34,615 bases of DNA from Hydrogenophilales bacterium 16-61-112 (GTDB taxonomy: Bacteria > Pseudomonadota > Gammaproteobacteria > Burkholderiales > Thiobacillaceae): positions 1 through 34,615 of the forward strand of contig NCHD01000029.1 in assembly GCA_002257045.1 (NCBI GenBank), written 5' to 3'. A program made the position numbers and the translations under genes. Positions 25,809 to 32,491 of this stretch are shown here, piece after piece. Below the pieces are notes generated by a model. That model was given only the letters and a program-made list of their open reading frames with translations, did no database searches and was not told the origin of the DNA. Numbering within the stretch: position 1 is the first letter of the stretch; every line of letters starts with the position of its first letter.

Positions 25809-26387
25809 ATGAATCGTATTTCACTTGCTCTACTGGTGCTGCTGTCGCTCAGCGGCTGTGCCTTCACGCCTCAAGCCGTTTCTATCGTACCAACTGTGAA
25901 TGTTGCTGCTTCAAACATCGGAAATGGACGTGAGATTTCGTTAAACGTTGTCGACGAACGCCCTAAGAAAACGCTCGGCACTGTAGGGGCGAGAGGTATT
26001 GGTGCCGATATCTCGCTTGAAAGTGATTTGGTCGTAGCCGTTCAACGTGCGCTAGCGGATGGATTGGCGAAAAAGGGTTTCAAGCCAGATGCTGCGCAAA
26101 TTGGCAACAATACGGGTATCCGGGTTGAAATCCGCAATCTTGATTACGTCATCATTCAGGGATTTTGGGCGGGGACGCTGCGGGTGGATGCCGGGTTGAA
26201 GGCAATTTGTATTCGCAATGGATTGCGCCCCTACGAGAGGCTTTATCACGGTGAGTTTGTGGAAAGCATTCAAGTCGTTCAGGGCAAAGAAGCAAATGAG
26301 CGCTATATCAATATCGCGCTATCGGATGCTGTTAACAGCCTCCTCTCTGACCGTGAATTGTTGGACTGCTTGGCGCAGGGGATCTGA
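25809..26387 (+). CDS. YajG-like lipoprotein
   Basis: Predicted outer-membrane lipoprotein of 192 residues. The signal peptide ends in a lipobox (LSLSGC, Cys17). The following sequence, VNVAASNIGNGREISLNVVDERPKKTLGTVGARGIGADISLESDLVVAVQRALADGLAKKGFKPD, fits the YajG/lipoprotein_16 family, which begins with a beta-strand and a DxR element. Codon use and GC are visibly lower than in flanking genes (many ATT, GTT and AAT codons), which hints at a separate origin. It has its own promoter-like sequence and AGGGA ribosome site. Function is unknown in the family at large. Confidence 0.75.
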   Translation: MNRISLALLVLLSLSGCAFTPQAVSIVPTVNVAASNIGNGREISLNVVDERPKKTLGTVGARGIGADISLESDLVVAVQRALADGLAKKGFKPDAAQIGNNTGIRVEIRNLDYVIIQGFWAGTLRVDAGLKAICIRNGLRPYERLYHGEFVESIQVVQGKEANERYINIALSDAVNSLLSDRELLDCLAQGI

Positions 26388-26780
26388 CACCATTTTCAAA
26401 TCTATACTGGTTTCTGTGGGCCGGACCCTATTCAGGGCAGTGCGCAAAATCAGTCATCAAGCTGTACGCTCACCACCGCCCTGGTTTTGACTTTCATCCC
26501 CTCTCAGCCCCGCCGGAAATTGAGTCTGTCGGGTGGATCAGCGGCAAAGGTGTTTGAAGCCCCGCTCACATAAATTAATCAGCATGACAAAAGCGGGGCG
26601 AGTTCTTTGACGCCCACCCTGCAGGCTAAATTTCCGGGGTTTCGGGGATGTCGGGGTGCGTTTTCTTTGGTTACTTTCTTTGTCGCATTGACAAAGAAAG
26701 TGACTGGCCGCCGGGCTACCCCCGGCCAGCGGCCTCTCGCCCAGCAGCCTCTCCAGCCGCCCCCCATCACACCCGCCAAC
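26388..26780. other. Gene-free stretch between convergent transcripts
   Basis: No convincing gene in about 390 nt. It contains a long-range inverted repeat (GCCCCGCT near 26557 and AGCGGGGC near 26592, roughly 26-nt spacer), three GGGG runs at 26634-26660 and the long hairpin listed separately. Short open frames on both strands are spanned by the hairpin and look like artefacts. Most of the first 200 nt show no structure that I recognise. Confidence 0.6.
26670..26704. repeat. 15-bp hairpin, likely dispersed repeat
   Basis: GTTACTTTCTTTGTC (26670-26684) pairs with GACAAAGAAAGTGAC (26690-26704) around GCATT, 15 bp with one G-T pair. Similar TTACTTTCTTT.../AAAGAAAGTAAC hairpins followed by GGCCGCCGGG-like sequence recur in many beta- and gammaproteobacterial genomes (recalled, not searched). 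It lies between converging genes and may end both transcripts, although no T-run follows either arm. Confidence 0.6.
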
Positions 26781-27548
26781 TCACCCCAGCTTCACCGCCT
26801 GATACTCCGCCAAAATCGACAGCGCGCCGGTTTCGACATGCCGTTTTGCCCCGGTAAACCCGGCCTCGACCAGGGTGCCGATGACGCCGCTCGGCGGCAC
26901 GCAGGCTTCGATGGTGTCCCAGTAATAGCGCCACAGCTTGGCCGATTCGGCGCTGCAGCCGGTCAGGCGCGCCAGCACCGGCACCACGCCGCGCATGTAG
27001 CCTTTGAGCAGCGCCTGGCTCCAGGCGCGTTCGGGCTTGGTGATTTCGAGCAGGCAGAGGCGGCCGCCGGGTTTGAGCACGCGGTGGAATTCGCTGAAGG
27101 CGGCGGAGAGGTCGCCGATGTGGCGCAGCGCGTAGCCCATGCTAAGGAAGTCGAAGCTGGCGTCGGGGAAAGGGATGGCTTCAGCGCGGCCTTCGATCAG
27201 TTGGACGCCAGGCAGGTGCGCCTGCGACATCATGCCGACGCTGGGGTCGACGCCGATCACCAGCGCGGGGTCGCCCACCAGTTTTACCGCCTCGCGCGCG
27301 ACCAGTCCTGTGCCGATGCCGACATCGACGACGCGCATACCCGATTTCAGGCCGGCGCGCTGCAAGGCCTGGCTGCGATACCAGGGGCCGCTGCCGAGCG
27401 CCAGCAGACGGTCGATGCGGTCGTAATCGGCGGCGGTGTTGTCGAACAGTTTGCCTACGTAACCCCGTCGTGCGTTCTCGTCGGCGTAATACGCGGTGAG
27501 CGGCGGGTGCGGGGCATGGATGGGCTGGGTAACGGGCGGGGTTTTCAT
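26781..27548 (-). CDS. Class I SAM methyltransferase, UbiE/COQ5-like
   Basis: A 255-residue methyltransferase. YVGKLFDNTAADYDRIDRLLALGSGPWYRSQAL is UbiE-like, the SAM-binding motif is VVDVGIGTGLVAREAVKL, and SFDFLSMGYALRHIGDLSAAFSEFHRVLKPGGRLCLLEITKP matches motifs II and III of UbiE. It is the last gene of the minus-strand block, so a methylation of the aryl head group of the polyene is plausible; a second housekeeping ubiquinone/menaquinone methyltransferase is the alternative. ATG at 27548 is preferred over an upstream in-frame ATG (27599) because the shorter protein fits the family. The gap to the deacylase-like gene is about 90 nt. Confidence 0.82.
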   Translation of the reverse strand: MKTPPVTQPIHAPHPPLTAYYADENARRGYVGKLFDNTAADYDRIDRLLALGSGPWYRSQALQRAGLKSGMRVVDVGIGTGLVAREAVKLVGDPALVIGVDPSVGMMSQAHLPGVQLIEGRAEAIPFPDASFDFLSMGYALRHIGDLSAAFSEFHRVLKPGGRLCLLEITKPERAWSQALLKGYMRGVVPVLARLTGCSAESAKLWRYYWDTIEACVPPSGVIGTLVEAGFTGAKRHVETGALSILAEYQAVKLG

Positions 27549-27641
27549 GGTGGCGTCGGGTGAAGGGAAGGGGGCGTGAGCCCGAAGGCGGCCTGGCAAG
27601 GGTTTCAGCAGGACGCGCCGCGTGTTTGCGCAGGTTCGGAT

Positions 27642-28298
27642 TTACTCGAACTGCCAGACCAGCCCGAGGTTGATGCCCAGCACGTCGATCCCCGGGTTGG
27701 GGTCGGTCATGCCCAGATTGGAATGGTGGGTGAAATAGCCGGCTGCGGTGACCGCCTGGTTTTTGCTCAACTGGTGGCGCACGCCCAACTGGCTGAACCA
27801 GTTGAAGCTGAAGTCCTGCCCCTGGCCGCCGGGCGTGTCGTTCGAATTGGTGATGCCGGCGCCGCCGCCCACTTCGAGAAACAGGGCGGATTGTTGTGCC
27901 GCGTTCCAGAGCTCCAGGCTGGGCGCGCCGGCAAACGCGAAGTAATAGTCTTCGGCGCCTTCGACATAGGTTTCCAGAATGACCGCGATGCGGTTGCGCA
28001 CGGTGAGCCGCGCGCCGCTTTCGCCCTTCCACAGGTCGAACATCGCGGGCGAGCGCCAGGCGACCTGCAGCGGCACGATGACGTAATCCAGCGGCGAGTT
28101 GTCGCGAATTTTTTCCAGATAGCCCATCTCGACGGCGACTTCCCAATGGTCGGCCGGATGGCTTTGCGCGAGCACGCTGGCGGGCGCGGCCAGCAGGCAG
28201 CTGGCAAGGATGGACGCTGCCGCAGCATGTCGCACGAAGCCGGGGAAGGAGGCAATGGATGGCATGAAAAGGGATGGCTGGCGTGAGGAGGCCGTCAT
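27642..28298 (-). CDS. PagL-like lipid A 3-O-deacylase (acyloxyacyl hydrolase family)
   Basis: Predicted outer-membrane beta-barrel of 218 residues (207 if it starts at 28265). An N-terminal signal peptide (AAAASILASCLLAAPASVLAQ) is followed by short amphipathic strands. The C-terminal region AAGYFTHHSNLGMTDPNPGIDVLGINLGLVWQF carries the His-x-Ser pair of the PagL active site and the PNPG element, ending in a terminal aromatic strand. The catalytic Glu of Pseudomonas PagL is not clearly replaced: Asp stands in PGID at about that place. It lies 4 nt after the GT2 gene, inside the minus-strand pigment-like block. Confidence 0.78.
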   Translation of the reverse strand: MTASSRQPSLFMPSIASFPGFVRHAAAASILASCLLAAPASVLAQSHPADHWEVAVEMGYLEKIRDNSPLDYVIVPLQVAWRSPAMFDLWKGESGARLTVRNRIAVILETYVEGAEDYYFAFAGAPSLELWNAAQQSALFLEVGGGAGITNSNDTPGGQGQDFSFNWFSQLGVRHQLSKNQAVTAAGYFTHHSNLGMTDPNPGIDVLGINLGLVWQFE

Positions 28299-28302
28299 TG
28301 TG

Positions 28303-29076
28303 TCAGGTTCGGGCCGGGCGGAGGCGCCTGAATAAAAGCAGTGGCAGGCGCACGACAAACCCCAGCATCAGCCGCAGATGCATCCAGGTGAGCAGGGCGT
28401 TGTCGCGCAGGTAGTTGAAATGGGAGACGCCGCCTTCGTCGGCGCGCAGGTATTTCACCGGCGCGTCGACGTTGACCGGGCGCACGCCGCGCCAGCACAG
28501 GCGCACCACGGCCTCGGGGTCGAAGTCGAAGCGGCGCATCCAGCGCTGGCCGCGCATCACCTGGCGCAGCGGTTCGATCGGGTAGACGCGAAAGCCGTAC
28601 AGCGAATCGCCGATGCCAGCCCACAGGGTTTCCAGGTTGGCCCAGCCGTTGGAAATCTTGCGCCCCTGCACCCGCAGCGCGGGCGCGTCGGCGGCGAATA
28701 CCGGCTTGCCAAGGATCAGCGCGGCGGGCTGCTGCTGCGACGCGGCCATGAACGCCGGAATCAGACCGGCCGGATGCTGGCCGTCGGAGTCCATTGTCAG
28801 CGCGTGGGTGTAGCCTGCGGCGGCGGCCTGATCCAGTCCGTGCAGTACTGCGGCGCCCTTGCCGCCGTTTGCCGGCAGCACCCACACCCGCAGGCCGGGG
28901 TCGCTCGCCGCCATTTCCTGCAGCCCGGCGGCGGTGCCGTCGCTGCTGCCGTCCACCACCACCCACACCGGCGCCCACCGCGCGCGCGCGGCGCGCACCG
29001 TGGCGTAAACCTGCGCGCCCGGGTTGTAGCTGGGGATCAGCACCAGATGGCTGGTGGAGGGGATCGGGTCAGACAT
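28303..29076 (-). CDS. GT2-family glycosyltransferase
   Basis: Inverting GT-A glycosyltransferase (257 residues) of family 2. LVLIPSYNPGAQVYATVRAAR is the nucleotide-binding start, VVDGSSDGTAAGLQEMAA and ALTMDSDGQHPAGLIPAFM (DxD-type) follow, then GDSLYGFRVYPIEPLRQVM and a C-terminal helix with hydrophobic LMLGFVVRLPLLLF that may attach it to the membrane. ATG at 29076 overlaps the acyltransferase by 8 nt. Polyene clusters commonly hold a GT2 plus an acyltransferase, sometimes fused; here they are separate adjacent genes, so this enzyme probably glycosylates the polyene or its lipid anchor (inference). Confidence 0.85.
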   Translation of the reverse strand: MSDPIPSTSHLVLIPSYNPGAQVYATVRAARARWAPVWVVVDGSSDGTAAGLQEMAASDPGLRVWVLPANGGKGAAVLHGLDQAAAAGYTHALTMDSDGQHPAGLIPAFMAASQQQPAALILGKPVFAADAPALRVQGRKISNGWANLETLWAGIGDSLYGFRVYPIEPLRQVMRGQRWMRRFDFDPEAVVRLCWRGVRPVNVDAPVKYLRADEGGVSHFNYLRDNALLTWMHLRLMLGFVVRLPLLLFRRLRPART

Positions 29077-29902
29077 TATTCTGCGGGGATTTGAGGTCGG
29101 GTGCGCTGGGCGCGTCGGGCGGCAAAAAGCGCGGGGCGTCACGCAGCGCGTCGATAAAATAGCGCTCCAGGTCGGCGGTAAACGCGCCGGCCTTCTTGGG
29201 CGGGTCGAAGCGGCGGCCGAGGCGGAAATGGTAGGTGACCGGCATGGCGGGGCGCTTGAACAGCGGCCAGCCCTTGCTCAGATATGCCGAATTGGTTTCG
29301 ATGAAAACGGTCTGAATCGGCACATTGGCCTGCCGGGCAATCAGCGCCGTGGTGCCCTTGCAGGCATTGACCGGCCAGCGCGTGGTGCGGGTGCCTTCGG
29401 GAAACAGCAGCAGCTGGCTGCCGTTTTTGAGTTCGGCCACGGCCTGCTTGATCATCGAGAGCTGCGCGTCATTGCGGATGTAGCCGGCCATGCGCGAGCC
29501 GGCGCCGAGAAAGATGTTGTCGACGATACTGGCTTTCATGATGCAGGCCAGATTGGGCAGGCGCGAAATCACCATTACCGCGTCGAGCATGCTGGGGTGG
29601 TTGGGCGCGACGATCAGCGGCCCCTGGTCGCGCAGCGCATCAAGCGCGCTGAAATCGAAGCGGCAGGCGCCGATCCGGCTCAGTGCCCATAAGTAGAAGC
29701 GAAACCCGGTGGTGATGCCCCAGCGCCCGAGCGGAGCCGCCCAGCGCCTGGGCAACAGGTAGTACAGCACAACGGACAGGGACGACCAGCCCAGCGACAG
29801 AAGGCCGAGCAGGATCAGCCCGAACCACAGCGCGAACGACTCGTACAGACCATGCAGCCAGCCAGCCAGCGTGGCGGGCGGTGTGGCCAGCTGGGCGCTC
29901 AC
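29069..29902 (-). CDS. Lysophospholipid acyltransferase-family protein
   Basis: Membrane-associated PlsC-type acyltransferase (277 residues). An N-terminal hydrophobic stretch (LWFGLILLGLLSLGWSSLSVVLYYLL) precedes the catalytic NHPSMLDAVMV (NHx4D) and LLLFPEGTRTTRW motifs. VPIQTVFIETNSAYLSKGWPLFKRP follows. The GTG start at 29902 overlaps the chorismatase stop by 4 nt. In aryl polyene clusters such a protein is thought to join the aryl polyene acyl chain to a lipid or glycerol acceptor; here that is inferred from position between chorismatase and GT2. Confidence 0.86.
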   Translation of the reverse strand: MSAQLATPPATLAGWLHGLYESFALWFGLILLGLLSLGWSSLSVVLYYLLPRRWAAPLGRWGITTGFRFYLWALSRIGACRFDFSALDALRDQGPLIVAPNHPSMLDAVMVISRLPNLACIMKASIVDNIFLGAGSRMAGYIRNDAQLSMIKQAVAELKNGSQLLLFPEGTRTTRWPVNACKGTTALIARQANVPIQTVFIETNSAYLSKGWPLFKRPAMPVTYHFRLGRRFDPPKKAGAFTADLERYFIDALRDAPRFLPPDAPSAPDLKSPQNNV

Positions 29903-30906
29903 AGCGCCGCCTCGACGTCGATGGCGTGTCCGCCCGAGGCCTCGATCTCGACCAGCAGGTCGGCACGGCAGACATCGGCCTGCAGATAAATGGCCGCCAC
30001 CGGGGCGTTGAGCGCGCTTGCCATGGCCGCGCGCACGGCGGCAAAATCCGCCGGATGGCGGACATACACCTTGTAGGCCAGCTGGTCGAGATGGAAATTC
30101 GCCGCCGGCGCCAGCCGGTTGGCCTCGGCCGCGATGGCCGCGATATTGGCCAGGCACTCGCGCGTTTGCGCCGCGACGTCGCCGTGATGCAGGGTTTGGT
30201 GGCCGACGATGCTGGCGGTGCCGGAGATGAACAGCATGTCGCGCCCGCCCAGCCGGACGAGGCCGGCGCGCGAAAAGGTCGGGCTCTTCGGGCCGTATTG
30301 GTCGGGGTAGTGGTAGGCGCTCAGCTGGCGCGGGTTTTCGATTCCGGTCACCTCGGCGCGCGTCGCCAGGAAGGCGATGTTGAGGCCGCCGCTGGCGGAA
30401 CCCAGTGCGCAGGCGGCCGGCACGTTGCCGGTCACCGCACGGCCGTGGGCGCGGAATGCCGCCTGGCGCCCGATGTTGAACTGGCGGTAGCGCTCGATGC
30501 CGTGGCTTTCCTGATTGATCGCCGGAAAGTAGTTCCACACCCGCAGCAATGCGCCAAAGCCGCGCGCCTCGAGCAGGGCGAAGATGGCCCGGTAGGCGGC
30601 GTCGGCCGTGGCCTGCAGGGGGGCGCGCGCGTCATCGCCGGTTTCATCCAGGCTTAGCGAGCCGAACAGCAACAGGTCGTTTTCACGGTAGCGGATCGCG
30701 CCCTGCTGGCCGGACTGCAGCGGCGCCGGGCTGTGCCAGATTTCGCACACCGATGCCTCGCCGGCCGGCAGGGCCATGTCCACCGCGAGCAGCGGCAGGT
30801 CGCCCGCGTCAGGCTGCGCGGCGGCGGGATGCGAAAAACAGGCGCCGCCCAGCACGCTGTCCGCCTGGGGCAATCCGGACGCGGGCCGAAACGTCAGCCC
30901 GAGCAT
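29899..30906 (-). CDS. Chorismatase, XanB2/Hyg5/FkbO family (3-hydroxybenzoate-forming?)
   Basis: A 335-residue protein of the chorismatase family, which hydrolyses chorismate to 3-hydroxybenzoate (Hyg5/XanB2 types) or a dihydrodiol (FkbO type). LEARGFGALLRVWNYFPAINQESHGIERYRQFNIGRQAAF, ACALGSASGGLNIAFLA and the stretch YPDQYGPKSPTFSRAGLV are typical. The C-terminal part is YjgF/Rid-like. ATG at 30906 follows the halogenase-like gene by 14 nt and its stop overlaps the acyltransferase. 3-Hydroxybenzoate is the starter for xanthomonadin-type polyenes, linking this gene to the condensing enzymes on the other strand. The exact subtype cannot be fixed by eye. Confidence 0.85.
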   Translation of the reverse strand: MLGLTFRPASGLPQADSVLGGACFSHPAAAQPDAGDLPLLAVDMALPAGEASVCEIWHSPAPLQSGQQGAIRYRENDLLLFGSLSLDETGDDARAPLQATADAAYRAIFALLEARGFGALLRVWNYFPAINQESHGIERYRQFNIGRQAAFRAHGRAVTGNVPAACALGSASGGLNIAFLATRAEVTGIENPRQLSAYHYPDQYGPKSPTFSRAGLVRLGGRDMLFISGTASIVGHQTLHHGDVAAQTRECLANIAAIAAEANRLAPAANFHLDQLAYKVYVRHPADFAAVRAAMASALNAPVAAIYLQADVCRADLLVEIEASGGHAIDVEAAL

Positions 30907-30920
30907 GGCGTCCGCACCGC

Positions 30921-32276
30921 TCAAGCTGAGCCCTCCGCTTCTTCCACGTAGCGGATGTTGAACTTGCGGCGCTTCCACGCCAGCAGCGTGCGCTTGAGGT
31001 TGGTGAGCGAGGCGATGTAATAGATCAGCTTCAGCACCCGCAGCGAGCCCCAGATCGGCGTCTTGCCGTAAATGTCGCCCGCCAGCACCGACAGCAGCGC
31101 TTCCTGCACGCGGAACATGTTGCTCGGCTCCATGAACAGGTTGCGCATGGTGGGGTTGGTGACGCGGTAGATGAACCAGGAGAACTCCTTCGGCCCGTGC
31201 TTCATCACCTTGTCGAAACGCTTGAGCGCGGCGGCCGATTTTTCCGGCTGGCGCAGGCAGGTGTCTATCGCGTCGGCACCTTCGAAGCCGCTCTTCATCG
31301 CCAGCATTACCCCGGAGGAAAACACCGGGTCGACGAAGGCATAGGCGTCACCCAGCAGCAAGTAAGTGTCGCCGTGGCTGCGGTCGCAGCTGTAGGAAAA
31401 GTTGCCGGTGGCTTCCACCTCGGAGACCAGTTCGGCGTCCTTCAGCCGCAGTGCCATCGCCGGGCAGAGCGCGATCTGCTCGAGGAAGAATTCCTTGACG
31501 GAGTTTTTGCGTGTTTTCAGGTGGTGCGGCCAGGTCACCACGCCGATGCTGGTGGTGCCGTCGGCCAGCGGGATGAACCAGAGCCAGCCGTGCTCGAACC
31601 AGAAAATGCTGATGTGGCCTTCCTTCTTGCCGCAGTTTCGCTGCGCGCCGGTGAAGTGGCCATACAGCGCCGAACTGTTGTGCATGGGGTTGCGCTGCTT
31701 GGCCTTCAGACGGTTGCCGAGAAAGGTGTCGCGGCCCGAGGCGTCGACCAGAAAGCGGCAGCGCCAGGTTTCGCTGCGGCCGTCGTCGTGCTCCGCATGA
31801 ACGATGGCACCGGCGTTGTCCGGCAGGAACGCCACGTCGCGCACGCGGCAGCCCTCGATGACCTTGGCGCCCTTGCGTGCGGCGTTGCGGATCAGAATGT
31901 CATCGAATTCGGAGCGGCGCACCTGGAAGGCGCTCGGCATGCTCTTGTCCCAGGCATCGGCAAACTCGAAAGACTGCTGGTGGTCGTGCCAGGGCGAAAC
32001 GAATTCCGCGCCCCATTTCTGCATGCCGATGGCCTCCACCTCCGCGCGCACGCCCAACTGGTCGAGCAGCGGCATGTTCGCAGGCAGCAGCGATTCGCCG
32101 ATATGGAAGCGCGGGTGGTGGGCTTTTTCCAGCAGGGTGACGTGGTGGCCTTTTTCGGCTAGCCGCGTGGCGGCGGTGGAGCCGGCGGGGCCGCCGCCGA
32201 TGACCAATACATCACAGTCGTGATCGGCACGGTGATGGGCGGCTGGTGGGGGAGTGGGCAGGTGATGGTTTGACAT
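30921..32276 (-). CDS. FAD-dependent halogenase-like oxidoreductase
   Basis: A 451-residue flavoprotein. The N-terminal dinucleotide loop is VLVIGGGPAGSTAATRLAEKGHHVTLLEK (near residue 22), then HPRFHIGESLLPANMP. It contains GWLWFIPLADG, a match to the WxWxIP motif of flavin-dependent halogenases, and FVDPVFSSGVMLA, a match to their F-x-x-P-x-x-S-x-G motif. Hydroxylases and geranylgeranyl reductases of the same superfamily usually lack the first. ATG at 32276 is preferred because GAAGG lies just upstream; the longer frame to 32453 would run through AT-rich intergenic sequence. It opens the minus-strand block, followed by chorismatase. Halogenation of the aryl head group, as in brominated xanthomonadin, is a plausible role (inference). 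Confidence 0.82.
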   Translation of the reverse strand: MSNHHLPTPPPAAHHRADHDCDVLVIGGGPAGSTAATRLAEKGHHVTLLEKAHHPRFHIGESLLPANMPLLDQLGVRAEVEAIGMQKWGAEFVSPWHDHQQSFEFADAWDKSMPSAFQVRRSEFDDILIRNAARKGAKVIEGCRVRDVAFLPDNAGAIVHAEHDDGRSETWRCRFLVDASGRDTFLGNRLKAKQRNPMHNSSALYGHFTGAQRNCGKKEGHISIFWFEHGWLWFIPLADGTTSIGVVTWPHHLKTRKNSVKEFFLEQIALCPAMALRLKDAELVSEVEATGNFSYSCDRSHGDTYLLLGDAYAFVDPVFSSGVMLAMKSGFEGADAIDTCLRQPEKSAAALKRFDKVMKHGPKEFSWFIYRVTNPTMRNLFMEPSNMFRVQEALLSVLAGDIYGKTPIWGSLRVLKLIYYIASLTNLKRTLLAWKRRKFNIRYVEEAEGSA

Positions 32277-32450
32277 GGGACCTTCTGGGATTGTCGGCAG
32301 CACCGCGAAAGGCCATGTCTGCACAAACTCTTGAGCAGATTTTACCCAAGCTTTCAATTTTTCAGCATGCAGGGCTTTCCCTGGTCTAAATGTTTTACAT
32401 AAATTGCCGATATCCATAAGCGAAGTCTTATTCGCCTTGTCCCTCAATAT

Positions 32451-32469
32451 CACGCCGATCTACGGCGTG
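32451..32469. promoter_or_regulatory. Inverted repeat in the FadL leader
   Basis: CACGCCG (32451-32457) and CGGCGTG (32463-32469) form a perfect 7-bp inverted repeat with a 5-nt spacer, 22 nt before the ATG of the FadL-like gene and inside the divergent intergenic region. It could be a protein operator or a leader hairpin; no factor is assigned. Confidence 0.4.
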
Positions 32470-32491
32470 GCTGCCCCCAGGAGAGTATTCA

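Noticed and set aside
26634-26662. G-quadruplex
   Set aside because: Only three GGGG runs are close together; a fourth run at suitable spacing is missing.
32277-32453. N-terminal extension of the halogenase-like flavoprotein
   Set aside because: The sequence is AT-rich intergenic DNA with hairpins, and a good ribosome site directly precedes the ATG at 32276.
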